A stretch of 35,098 bases of DNA from a virus, in the IMG/VR virus record IMGVR_UViG_3300033148_000899, positions 1-35,098 of that record; one strand, given 5' to 3'. The notes beneath the pieces are model-generated. The model was not told the origin of the DNA. It worked only from the letters and a program-made list of their open reading frames with translations, and did not search any database. A program made the translations under genes and the position numbers. Shown one piece after another: positions 24,771 to 30,986 of the stretch. Position 1 is the stretch's first letter, and each line of letters begins with the position of its first letter.

Positions 24771-24893
24771 TTATTTACGTACTTTTCGTGCCACATTTCT
24801 TCGCTTTCTGCGTTCTTGTTTTCTTTTCTTTGCTTCTTCTAATTTGCGCTTAAGCCTATCTAGCTTATTCTCCATTTCCTGTAAGCTACGCAT
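24771..24893 (-). CDS. Possible basic helical small protein in lysis cassette, 40 aa
   Basis: A reading frame between the lipoprotein and amidase genes: MRSLQEMENKLDRLKRKL, then LEEAKKRKQERRKRRN and a Lys/Arg end. It is highly basic and amphipathic. It overlaps the 71-aa lipoprotein gene by 34 bases and ends seven bases before the preferred amidase ATG. An internal ATG at 24875 would give 34 residues. The end of the lipoprotein gene, this frame and the start of the amidase form a nested chain, which suggests it is real. A short Lys-rich frame in AT-rich DNA can arise by chance, so I give it moderate-to-low weight. Confidence 0.4.
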   Translation of the reverse strand: MRSLQEMENKLDRLKRKLEEAKKRKQERRKRRNVARKVRK

Positions 24894-25075
24894 TTGGGAG
24901 TCCACAGATTTTTGGCATTTTTTTTTACCAACACAGTATCTAAAATTATCAGCGTATCTTTGTTTTTAGGATACTCAATAACCACAGTGTCTATAGGCTT
25001 AGGCTTATAATCAGCATGACTGACAGAACAACTAATCGCTACTAACAAACTCAATAACATGCCTGTATATCTCAT
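24860..25075 (-). CDS. o-spanin candidate (Rz1-like lipoprotein), 71 aa
   Basis: N terminus MRYTGMLLSLLVAISC has a charged start, hydrophobic core and a plausible lipobox ending at Cys16 (A-I-S-C), so the mature protein would be an outer-membrane lipoprotein. It begins SVSHADYKPKPIDTVV, with several prolines. The gene overlaps the 3' end of the 77-aa coiled-coil membrane gene by 44 bases in another frame, the classic Rz/Rz1 arrangement. Together they would span the periplasm and disrupt the outer membrane as the last lysis step in Gram-negative hosts. The lipobox is not perfect and the rest is only weakly Pro-rich. Confidence 0.6.
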   Translation of the reverse strand: MRYTGMLLSLLVAISCSVSHADYKPKPIDTVVIEYPKNKDTLIILDTVLVKKNAKNLWTPKCVAYRKWRIS

Positions 25076-25265
25076 CGGTTTTGTTTTGTACGTTTTTTAA
25101 TCTTTCTTCTAGTCTAATGATAGCCTCATTATTACCCTCCAAGTCAACGACTTTTTTTTCTAACTCATCCAGTCTATAGGTAGTGGTATAATAAAAACCT
25201 CCTACAGATACTAGAAAAATTATTATAGTAGCCAAATATTGTATGTCAATCTTAATCTCTTTCAT
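25032..25265 (-). CDS. i-spanin candidate (Rz-like), 77 aa
   Basis: One N-terminal membrane segment at about residues 10-27 (YLATIIIFLVSVGGFYYT) follows a short charged start. The rest is a periplasmic coiled coil (LDELEKKVVDLEGNNEAIIR, LEERLKNVQNKTDEIYRHV). Small membrane-anchored coiled-coil protein, with a lipoprotein gene overlapping its 3' end, next to an amidase: this is the i-spanin layout, although the protein is short. The ATG at 25265 overlaps the stop of the 106-aa gene as TAATG. Alternatively it could be a small phage membrane protein of other function; gene context makes spanin the best call. Confidence 0.6.
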   Translation of the reverse strand: MKEIKIDIQYLATIIIFLVSVGGFYYTTTYRLDELEKKVVDLEGNNEAIIRLEERLKNVQNKTDEIYRHVIEFVSSD

Positions 25266-25585
25266 TATAACTCTACTATAGCTACAGTATATCCTTGTGC
25301 CTCTAAATCTTCTTTGACTTTCTCAGAAGCTAGTAAAATAGTTTGAGTCTGCCCTTCAGAAATGTCAGCTTGTGCATTATATAAAGGCTTCATCTCTGTT
25401 ATTTGTAACACCTTACTGCCTGCTTCAAATGCTGCTGCATTTTCGTAATAGTACATTCCCATTTGCATATCTACACCATTAGCTGCTGCTGCCAGTTCGA
25501 TTCTTGCGTATGCGCTATCTAACTCAATGCTTGTGCCTTGAATAGTTAATTTAGCTGTATCTGATTTTGAAATTTCTAATGCCAT
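25265..25585 (-). CDS. Small virion-associated protein of unknown function, 106 aa
   Basis: Starts MALEISKSDTAKLTIQGTSI, continues ELDSAYARIELAAAANGVDM and ends VAIVEL. Likely alpha/beta, with Thr/Val strands and an Ala/Glu-rich middle, no signal or membrane segment. It sits four bases after the 834-aa fibre gene and overlaps the i-spanin gene, so it is translated with the fibre and lysis genes. Similar-sized genes lie after fibre genes in Bacteroidetes phages, where a fibre-associated role has been supposed, but I cannot support that here. Confidence 0.5.
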   Translation of the reverse strand: MALEISKSDTAKLTIQGTSIELDSAYARIELAAAANGVDMQMGMYYYENAAAFEAGSKVLQITEMKPLYNAQADISEGQTQTILLASEKVKEDLEAQGYTVAIVEL

Positions 25586-25589
25586 TTTT

Positions 25590-28094
25590 TTATTTATTTT
25601 CTAATTGTTTAACTTTTGCAGACAACTCTTGTACTGCCTTAATCAAAGGCATTACTAATGCTGCATATTGTATTCCTTGTTTACCATTACTGTCTTCGCT
25701 CCAACCACTAAAGTTTACACCTAACGAATCCATAGCTGCTTTTACTTCTTGAGCAATAAGACCATTATGAATCTTTTCAGTATCAAACTCTCCTTTGATT
25801 GGTGCGCCTTTTTCTTCGTCATACTCAGAACCACCTTCTTTAAATCTATCTTCCAGGATTGCCTCATCCCAATCAGCAGGGTGTTTTCGAGTATAAGTCT
25901 TAGGTTTTAATGCGTTGATGAAGTCTAAGCCTAAAGAAGCATCTTCAATGTTCTCTTTAATTCTTTCATCTGAAGTTACTGTCCAATCAACTGTAATGTT
26001 GTTGGTAGCTACTGAAGCATTACCCCATATACCAACATTAGATCCTGAAGCAACTGCGCCATTACCACAAGCTATTTGATTTGTACCTGTAGCAGCACAG
26101 TCTGCATTAAATCCTATAACAGTATTATTCGTACCTGATGTAATAGAATCTCCTGCATTTGCACCAATACCAACATTACCATCACCAGTGAAGGCAGTTC
26201 CTGCAGAATATAACGCATGATATCCAACTGCAACATTGTTGTCATATTCATTAGAACTACTCGTTCCTCCAAGTGCTTGAAAACCCAAAGCAGCATTATT
26301 ATCTCCACCACCCATATCATACATGGCTTGATAACCAATTGATACATTATTATTATTTCCATTTCCAATTCTACCTGAACTACTTCCTATCGCAATGTTA
26401 AAACTACCTGTATTATTTTGACCACAATTTTCTCCAATATAAATATTGAGACCAACATTGCCTGAGTTTTGACCTGCTTGTTTACCAATCATTATTGCGT
26501 TAGATTGGCTTGTTATATTCGTACCTGCATTTTCTCCTATGGTAATAATTCCTGAGCCACTTGTAATAGAATCTCCTGCATTTAAGCCTATTCGTATATT
26601 GCTTCCTGCATCATCAAGTTCCATTATTTCATCGCCTGCGAAATTCTCAATAAAGAAATTGGTGCTGCTTGCTGTATTACCTTGTCCTCTTACGTGAAGC
26701 GTTGCAGTAGGTGCAGTAAACGTAGTGCCAAGATTTATACCTAATTTAGTTTGATTAGCATTAGCAAAATCGCCATGTAACAATATCTGACCACTACGAC
26801 CTAAAGCCAAACTACTATTTTGAGTAGTTGCTACGTTATAGCCAAGTGCCATTTGATATGTTCCAGTATTTACACCACCAGCATAAGCACCTAAATATAA
26901 ATTTTGAGCGCCACTTGTATTAGTATAACCAGCACGATAACCTAAAGCTGCGTTATTTGAACCAAGATTAATTGAGCCTAAACTTAAACTACCAAATCCA
27001 GCGTTTCTTTGACCACTTGACAAAAACTTTAAACTATCTACCCCAAAAGCTGAATTTTCACCACCACTAACCACCGCGCTTTGCATAGATAAAGAGCCTA
27101 CTGCTGTGTTTTTTTGACCAGTTGCTTGTTGTAAAGCTGCGTAACCTATTGCAGTGTTTTGAGCATTTGTGCTTACATTTGATAATGTAAATCCTCCAAC
27201 TGCTGTATTACTTCCACCAGTTGTTATCGCATCTCCTGACTCTTGTCCTAATAAGACATTAAAGTTAGAGCTTGTTATAGATTTACCAGCACTTGGCCCA
27301 ATACATAAATTCCCTTGTGCATTATTAAGTGTTCCAGTTTGTGCAGCACCACCAGCAGTTGTTCCATTTCCAATCCAAACACTAAAACGACCAGCAGTTG
27401 AACTATCTTGTGTTAAACAATCGGTTAATCCATCTAAGTCTGAAGCACCACCGCCTCCTGCTGCAACGAAGCTTAAATTACCTGCTCCATCTGTTTGAAG
27501 AACATCACTAGCGTTTCCATCTGCTGCTGGGAAGGTGTAGTCGTTAATTGTTAATGTGCCATTAGGGATACTTACGTTGTCACTTGAATCTATAGCAATG
27601 GCATCTGAAGTTGGACTAGCAGTGGGAACATCACTACGAGTGATTTTAAATGAGTCATCTGTGCCATCTGTATATATAGACCATCTTCGTGCATTGGCTT
27701 CATTGAACTGTAAGATAGAATCATCAGTCCCTGTGGAGTCGATTATGAATCTAGAGTGACCTCCATTGCTCTCAAACTTAGTGTCTAAGTCTGAACTAGC
27801 ATTTAAAACATGTAATGCAAAACTTGGGGATGCTGTTCCAATACCTAAGCGATTATTAGAATCATCCCAAAAGAAGTTTGCGTTGTCTTGTGCTAACACA
27901 CCTGCTGCGCCAGCAAATAATACTGAACCTGCAGTTGCCCCATTTACAATCTCTCCTATCTTTAATATCCCACTTGTTAAGTCTGATGGATTTATTCTTA
28001 CGTTGGTGTTTGTTCCTCCACCTATATAACCCACTAACCCTGTAATGTTTGATAGGGTTGCTTCTGAGTTAAAATCTGAAAATTTAGTTGCCAT
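25590..28094 (-). CDS. Tail fibre with C-terminal S74 self-cleaving chaperone, 834 aa
   Basis: Receptor-binding fibre. After an N-terminal attachment part (KFSDFNSEATLSNITGLVGY) and a region of about 90-240, a long series of beta-roll repeats covers about 260-700. The units read NTAIGYAAL, NAGFGSLSL, NIAIGSSSG, NVAVGYHALYSAG and NTVIGFNA. From Ser708 the last 127 residues form an intramolecular chaperone (Peptidase_S74): SDERIKENIEDASLGLDFIN, LKPKTYTRK, GLIAQEV, GIQYAALVMPLIKAVQEL. In this family the chaperone trimerises the fibre and cuts itself off just before the Ser. The dyad partner Lys is probably Lys713. Thus the mature fibre should end near residue 707. Confidence 0.92.
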   Translation of the reverse strand: MATKFSDFNSEATLSNITGLVGYIGGGTNTNVRINPSDLTSGILKIGEIVNGATAGSVLFAGAAGVLAQDNANFFWDDSNNRLGIGTASPSFALHVLNASSDLDTKFESNGGHSRFIIDSTGTDDSILQFNEANARRWSIYTDGTDDSFKITRSDVPTASPTSDAIAIDSSDNVSIPNGTLTINDYTFPAADGNASDVLQTDGAGNLSFVAAGGGGASDLDGLTDCLTQDSSTAGRFSVWIGNGTTAGGAAQTGTLNNAQGNLCIGPSAGKSITSSNFNVLLGQESGDAITTGGSNTAVGGFTLSNVSTNAQNTAIGYAALQQATGQKNTAVGSLSMQSAVVSGGENSAFGVDSLKFLSSGQRNAGFGSLSLGSINLGSNNAALGYRAGYTNTSGAQNLYLGAYAGGVNTGTYQMALGYNVATTQNSSLALGRSGQILLHGDFANANQTKLGINLGTTFTAPTATLHVRGQGNTASSTNFFIENFAGDEIMELDDAGSNIRIGLNAGDSITSGSGIITIGENAGTNITSQSNAIMIGKQAGQNSGNVGLNIYIGENCGQNNTGSFNIAIGSSSGRIGNGNNNNVSIGYQAMYDMGGGDNNAALGFQALGGTSSSNEYDNNVAVGYHALYSAGTAFTGDGNVGIGANAGDSITSGTNNTVIGFNADCAATGTNQIACGNGAVASGSNVGIWGNASVATNNITVDWTVTSDERIKENIEDASLGLDFINALKPKTYTRKHPADWDEAILEDRFKEGGSEYDEEKGAPIKGEFDTEKIHNGLIAQEVKAAMDSLGVNFSGWSEDSNGKQGIQYAALVMPLIKAVQELSAKVKQLENK

Positions 28095-28104
28095 TTTTAT
28101 TTTT

Positions 28105-28272
28105 TTATGCTGCTTCTGTTGTTATTTGATCTCCTGCTTCAGTAACGATTGCATCTTCTGGTGGAGTCATGCCCACCTCTGTAACTAGGTCGTTAGGGCT
28201 TGGCCCACTTCCACCTCCAGGTAGCTGAATAAAAACAGAAGTTGATATGCCTGCACCTATGCCTGTACTCAT
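28105..28272 (-). CDS. Small virion-type protein, 55 aa
   Basis: Starts MSTGIGAGISTSVFIQLPGG and ends AGDQITTEAA; a Gly/Ser/Pro/Thr-rich, acidic and probably disordered peptide (GGGSGPSPND, MTPPEDAIV). Its ATG lies one base after the stop of the 163-aa gene, and the fibre gene follows after a 10-base gap, so it is part of the same transcript. No fold or family recognised. Low complexity and small size suggest a linker or a decoration peptide, which is unproven. Confidence 0.55.
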   Translation of the reverse strand: MSTGIGAGISTSVFIQLPGGGSGPSPNDLVTEVGMTPPEDAIVTEAGDQITTEAA

Positions 28273-28273
28273 G

Positions 28274-28765
28274 CTACCAATTAGCTATTATAGTTCCAGT
28301 TACTGTAGTGCCAGTAGCAAATACTCTAATTACAAATACAGGCAAAAAAGTTCCTCCCTTTACGCCTGAATATGTTACCTCACTTCCTGAAGTTGTTTTT
28401 ACTTTTATATCTCCATCTGTAGGGATATACAAAATACAACCTTCGCTGTGGTTAGCTTTAGATTCTAAAAATATTTTATATTGCTTGGCAGCGTCTTGTA
28501 ATATATTTGCAGAAAGCGACAATACTGTTGCGCTATCAACAGCAGTAACTGTAGCAATTGTTCCATCTGTGATGTTTACTATGATTGCTCCAGCTTTTAA
28601 TCCTTGTATTTGTGTAAAGTCTTGTGTTGCATCTGTAAGCTTGTCTGCAGGAATACTTGCATCAGACTCTCCAGTTATTTGAGAAGAGCTTTCTAAAGGT
28701 ATGTCTATAGTATCACTTGGAATGACATTGGCAGCTAACCCTACTTGTAATTTTTGATACGCCAT
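28274..28765 (-). CDS. Probable structural protein, 163 aa
   Basis: Beta-rich, Thr/Ile/Val-rich protein: MAYQKLQVGLAANVIPSDTI, ATVTAVDSATVLSLSA, a region with GCILYIPTDGDIKV, and the end FLPVFVIRVFATGTTVTGTI. The closing pattern (FLPV-x-V-x-R-V-x-A-T-G-T-x) and the cradle of beta strands resemble small head-decoration or tail-spike base proteins that I have seen next to fibre genes in marine phages. It overlaps the 63-aa gene's stop as TAATG. No transmembrane segment or catalytic motif. Head or fibre-associated; exact role unknown. Confidence 0.55.
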   Translation of the reverse strand: MAYQKLQVGLAANVIPSDTIDIPLESSSQITGESDASIPADKLTDATQDFTQIQGLKAGAIIVNITDGTIATVTAVDSATVLSLSANILQDAAKQYKIFLESKANHSEGCILYIPTDGDIKVKTTSGSEVTYSGVKGGTFLPVFVIRVFATGTTVTGTIIANW

Positions 28766-28956
28766 TATTTATTTTTTTTATATGGAAACATTCGATTCAA
28801 AGAGTCTCTTCTCTCAGAACAACCACAGTCTTTGCCTAACGCTTTTGCGCCTTTTTCTACAATATTTTTGATCCCTGTAACTCTAGTTACTTTTTCTATT
28901 GTATCGCCTAAACCTTTAGACTGCCTGCGAGAAGAACTTGCTTTGAACTTAGCCAT
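28765..28956 (-). CDS. Small conserved protein with C-G-C motif, 63 aa
   Basis: KGLGDTIEKVTRVTGIKNIV, then KALGKDCGCSERRDSLNRMF, then a Lys/Asn tail. The GLGDTIxxxTxxTGI...DCGCxxRRxxLNxxFPY pattern is a small family I associate with Bacteroidetes phages; function unknown. The Cys-Gly-Cys could bind metal together with another subunit. It is the last of the chain of small basic genes before the virion genes. It starts four bases after the 72-aa stop, and its own stop overlaps the 163-aa ATG, so it is translated with both. Confidence 0.65.
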   Translation of the reverse strand: MAKFKASSSRRQSKGLGDTIEKVTRVTGIKNIVEKGAKALGKDCGCSERRDSLNRMFPYKKNK

Positions 28957-28960
28957 ATGT

Positions 28961-29179
28961 TTACTTTCTAATTAATTTTCCTAAATGTCCTTTTACACTC
29001 TTAGGGTAATGCTTTTCATATTTCATAGAATGATCGCCACCATAAGCATGTCCATATTCTTTTTTAGACATAGCTTTACTTTCGTCTCTTCTGTCTTTTA
29101 AAGATTGCTTGTGTTTGCCTTTGTGCTTGTTGCCTAAAGACTCATCAAGTCTTGCATTATATCCTTGTTTTTTTGCCAT
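28961..29179 (-). CDS. Lys/His-rich conserved small protein, 72 aa
   Basis: KKQGYNARLDESLGNKHKGK, then SLKDRRDESKAMSKKEYGHA, followed by a His/Lys/Tyr region (GGDHSMKYEKHYPKS). The ARLDESLG...QSLKDRRDESKAM core is a pattern I remember from small phage proteins of unknown function. No membrane segment or signal. It follows the 63-aa gene (29211-29402) after 31 bases and precedes the CGC protein after four. Basic and lacking cysteine, it is probably largely disordered with short helices. Confidence 0.65.
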   Translation of the reverse strand: MAKKQGYNARLDESLGNKHKGKHKQSLKDRRDESKAMSKKEYGHAYGGDHSMKYEKHYPKSVKGHLGKLIRK

Positions 29180-29210
29180 TATATTATTTTTACTTACGCA
29201 TTTTTAAAAT

Positions 29211-29402
29211 TTATTTTTTCTTACAAGCAAAATTCTTAGCAAAGTTAGCTTTTTTTACAATAGCTTCACTGTACTTTTTGGTATTGCCCATTACCATTTT
29301 AGCAGCCTCACACGAAGACATGCCTTTCTTTTTTGCCCATCTACTAAAAGAACCTCGCTCTTTTGGGCTTATCTCTATATCTAGTTTCTTTTTTTTCGCC
29401 AT
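29211..29402 (-). CDS. Basic conserved small protein, 63 aa, near-leaderless
   Basis: Starts MAKKKKLDIEISPKERGSFS, then RWAKKKGMSSCEAAKMVMGN, TKKYSEAIVKKANFAKNFA and a Cys/Lys end. The GSF-x-x-W-A-K-K-x-GMS...YS-x-x-x-VKKANFAKN pattern is a small widespread phage family in my memory, function unknown. Two cysteines. The -7 element at 29407 ends only four bases before the ATG, so the transcript from it would be leaderless or nearly so. Strong promoter next to the ATG indicates separate expression from the 99-aa gene upstream. Confidence 0.65.
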   Translation of the reverse strand: MAKKKKLDIEISPKERGSFSRWAKKKGMSSCEAAKMVMGNTKKYSEAIVKKANFAKNFACKKK

Positions 29403-29406
29403 AATA

Positions 29407-29414
29407 CAAAGATA
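29407..29414 (-). promoter_or_regulatory. -7 promoter element, TATCTTTG, four bases from ATG
   Basis: On the minus strand TATCTTTG then TATT then ATG (29402). Placed right at the end of the 99-aa gene (stop at 29415). If used as in Bacteroidetes, the transcript would start at or next to the ATG, giving a leaderless message. No -33 TTTG is visible. Confidence 0.6.
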
Positions 29415-29714
29415 CTAATATTTTCCTCTTCTAGTTTTAGGAGAGCTTTTTGTTGACCCTCCTTTGCCTGCCCACAAGTGCTTGCAGGCCCAATATCTAG
29501 CTGTCAACTTAGACTTGGCTGTTCCACACTTGTGTCTAGCTTTGAAACTCTTTCTCGCAGCAGGCGAATAATTATGACCATACCCCTTTGCTCCAAAGTG
29601 GATGATTTTTTCTTTGCCACTCTCGCAGGCTTTTACCATTTTCTTTTTGCCTGGTCTTGTAGATGACCTGACTTTGTTACAAGCCATTTTTGCTTTATTA
29701 ACTCTAGTAGCCAC
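29415..29714 (-). CDS. Basic Cys/His-containing conserved protein, 90-99 aa
   Basis: Core MACNKVRSSTRPGKKKMVKA, then CESGKEKIIHFGAKGYGHNY, RKSFKARHKCGTAKSKLTAR, YWACKHLWAGKGGSTKSS and a Lys/Arg tail. Four cysteines and several histidines could hold zinc. The IHFG...Y...FKARHKC...KLTARYWACKHLW pattern is a phage protein family I recognise without a function. The long frame opens with GTG at 29714, overlapping the 37-aa gene. An ATG at 29687 gives 90 residues starting MACNKV, which looks more like a natural start; I cannot choose between them. Confidence 0.7.
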   Translation of the reverse strand: MATRVNKAKMACNKVRSSTRPGKKKMVKACESGKEKIIHFGAKGYGHNYSPAARKSFKARHKCGTAKSKLTARYWACKHLWAGKGGSTKSSPKTRRGKY

Positions 29715-29817
29715 CTTTTTTAGTTTTTACTTTTTTACCTTTAGATTTAGCATATTTCGTAGCTGCAGCTTTACCTTTTTTGGTATATGCAAATTTCTTT
29801 TTTCCTACTGTTGGCAT
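29704..29817 (-). CDS. Lys-rich conserved micro-protein, 37 aa
   Basis: MPTVGKKKFAYTKKGKAAAT, then KYAKSKGKKVKTKKGGY. Fourteen of 37 residues are Lys and none is acidic. The MPxVGKKKFxYTxxGxAAAxKYAKxxGKK pattern is a micro-protein I associate with many marine phages; function unknown. Its start at 29817 lies four bases after the 81-aa stop and its end overlaps the GTG frame of the next gene by 11 bases, supporting real translation in this packed cluster. Likely to bind nucleic acid by charge alone. Confidence 0.65.
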   Translation of the reverse strand: MPTVGKKKFAYTKKGKAAATKYAKSKGKKVKTKKGGY

Positions 29818-29821
29818 AATC

Positions 29822-30067
29822 TTATCGTTTTGATTTTACTTTTGCTTTTGCAGTATTAGAAACAAATTGCTTCTTACTGCCTCCTTGACTTTTTTTCTTG
29901 CGAGCAGTTTTTGCTCTCTCTGCTTTTGAAAGACTACGTGCTTTAGATAATGGCAAACACCTGTCTGGGTTCTTTTTGTTTTTGCTAGTACCACATGCTC
30001 CTTTAATAGAACCATCAGTGCCTATACGAACCCACTTCTCGTCTCTCCATTTTTTTAATGCGCCCAT
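29822..30067 (-). CDS. Basic conserved protein with paired Cys, 81 aa
   Basis: MGALKKWRDEKWVRIGTDGS, then a Cys-bracketed loop CGTSKNKKNPDRCLPLSKAR, then a long Lys/Arg helix (SLSKAERAKTARKKKSQG) and a basic tail. The KWVRI...CGxSxxKKNPDRCLPLxKAxxLSKxERAxTARKKK pattern is known to me from small viral and phage proteins of unknown function, sometimes annotated as a DUF (possibly DUF5872; not checked). The two Cys could be a redox pair or metal site. The ATG overlaps the stop of the 52-aa gene as TAATG. Confidence 0.7.
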   Translation of the reverse strand: MGALKKWRDEKWVRIGTDGSIKGACGTSKNKKNPDRCLPLSKARSLSKAERAKTARKKKSQGGSKKQFVSNTAKAKVKSKR

Positions 30068-30225
30068 TACTTTCTCTTTTTACCTTTTGCGTAATTAGGA
30101 TCTTTGCAATATTTACTTGCTGCCATATTAGCATAAGCCGAAGGATACCTATCAAAGGTTCTCTTTGCCCAGGCTATTCCTGCAGCACAAATCTTATTGC
30201 CCTTTTTTTTCTTTAACTTACTCAT
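30067..30225 (-). CDS. Basic conserved micro-protein, 52 aa
   Basis: MSKLKKKKGNKICAAGIAWA, then KRTFDRYPSAYANMAASKYC and KDPNYAKGKKRK. There are 16 Lys/Arg and only two acidic residues, plus two Cys. The C-x-x-G-x-A-W-A-K-R-x-F-D-x-Y-P-S-A-Y-A-N-x-x-A-S-K-x-C core is a pattern I remember from many viral and phage small proteins; function unknown. It overlaps the stop of the 92-aa gene (ATGA) and its own stop overlaps the 81-aa ATG (TAATG), so it sits firmly in a translation-coupled chain. Confidence 0.75.
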   Translation of the reverse strand: MSKLKKKKGNKICAAGIAWAKRTFDRYPSAYANMAASKYCKDPNYAKGKKRK

Positions 30226-30500
30226 GACTTTTTACCTCTTGCTTTTTTATCTCCCTTAGTATCATTAGTATCTCCTCTGTTACTTTTGGCTTTACAAAAA
30301 GTAAGTATGGTTTTGCCTTTATATATCTTATGGCATGCATCTAATCCATCGCCATTGCCATACGTTTTCTTCTTTCTATTAAACCTATTTAACTTGCTGC
30401 GCTTTTTAGTGGCCTCTTTGCTTTTGTTGTACTCTTTGTCATAAGCTTTTTTCTTTGCGTATGCGTCAGGGTTTTTTTTATAGTAGTCAGAGGTTTTCAT
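30222..30500 (-). CDS. Basic protein of a phage family of unknown function, 92 aa
   Basis: MKTSDYYKKNPDAYAKKKAY, then DKEYNKSKEATKKRSKLNRF, NRKKKTYGNGDGLDACHKIY, and a Lys-rich, Gly/Asp-containing tail. The Y-x-x-NP-x-A-x-x-K-K-x-Y-x-x-x-Y-N-K...R-x-x-LN-x-x-NR-x-K-x-x-Y-GNGD core is one I recall from marine phages and giant viruses; no function. Two Cys. It heads the eight-gene basic cluster. The -7 element at 30508 ends eight bases before the ATG, so the transcript is probably leaderless or nearly so. The stop overlaps the 52-aa start. Confidence 0.7.
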   Translation of the reverse strand: MKTSDYYKKNPDAYAKKKAYDKEYNKSKEATKKRSKLNRFNRKKKTYGNGDGLDACHKIYKGKTILTFCKAKSNRGDTNDTKGDKKARGKKS

Positions 30501-30515
30501 ATCTTTACAAAGATA
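30500..30515. promoter_or_regulatory. Palindromic divergent promoter element
   Basis: TATCTTTACAAAGATA, two 7-bp arms around AC. On the minus strand, 30515-30508 reads TATCTTTG, the -7 element of the basic-protein operon, with a TTG 17 bases upstream. On the plus strand, 30500-30507 reads TATCTTTA, one base off, 33 bases from the ATG of the regulator gene at 30540. Overlapping promoters of a regulator and an operon suggest mutual exclusion or autoregulation. Confidence 0.6.
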
Positions 30516-30539
30516 CTAAAATTAAATATACTCAATTTC

Positions 30540-30986
30540 ATGAAACACTACATACCACGAGACTATCTAAAATATTATAGAGTAATTAGATATTTCTTTT
30601 GTGCCAAGTATAATATAAGCTATCCAGACCTGGAGCTTTTGTTTTTCCTATACTCAGAAAAATACTTTAAGAGAAAAGACTTTGACAACTATGCATCTCT
30701 CTATAGCTGGGATGATAATAGGTTTTATAGACTTACTAATGCTGGGTGGATAGATACCTTTAAGAGACACAAGAGTGGTAACAAGGTAATATACAAAGTG
30801 TCCTATAAGGCAGTAAGGATGATTGACTCCTTTTACAAAAAATTAGCTGGAGAAGAAATCCCTGAGTCCCCCTCCAGCAATCCTTTGTTTTTAAAAAATG
30901 TCAAGTACACAGATAAGGTGTACAGAAATATGATTAAAGATATGAATGAGTTTATTCGACAACAACGACATCTCGCTCCTGAATAA
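30540..30986 (+). CDS. Winged-helix-like DNA-binding protein, probable regulator, 148 aa
   Basis: The only long plus-strand gene among the leftward genes. The N-terminal half (KHYIPRDYLKYYRVIRYFFC, then YPDLELLFFLYSEKYFKRKD) followed by WDDNRFYRLTNAGWIDTFKR, GNKVIYKVSYKAVRMIDSFY and NPLFLKNVKYTDKVYRNMIK fits a MarR/winged-helix layout. The L-x-x-AGWI segment followed by a beta wing (KVIYKVSYKA) is typical. It would act as a dimeric transcription factor. I remember similar proteins in crAss-like and other Bacteroidetes phages. The stop lies inside the antisense strand of the GroES gene, a 35-base tail-to-tail overlap. Its promoter overlaps that of the small-protein operon. Confidence 0.7.
   Translation: MKHYIPRDYLKYYRVIRYFFCAKYNISYPDLELLFFLYSEKYFKRKDFDNYASLYSWDDNRFYRLTNAGWIDTFKRHKSGNKVIYKVSYKAVRMIDSFYKKLAGEEIPESPSSNPLFLKNVKYTDKVYRNMIKDMNEFIRQQRHLAPE

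Noticed and set aside
26114-26368. 84-aa Met/Leu/Ile-rich frame inside the S74 fibre gene
   Set aside because: Same strand, other frame of the beta-roll repeats; composition (long hydrophobic Met/Val runs) follows from the repeats.
30846-30878. GCTGGAG...CTCCAGC inverted repeat near the 3' end of the regulator gene
   Set aside because: The loop is 19 bases and no T-run follows in the right place; it lies within the coding sequence.
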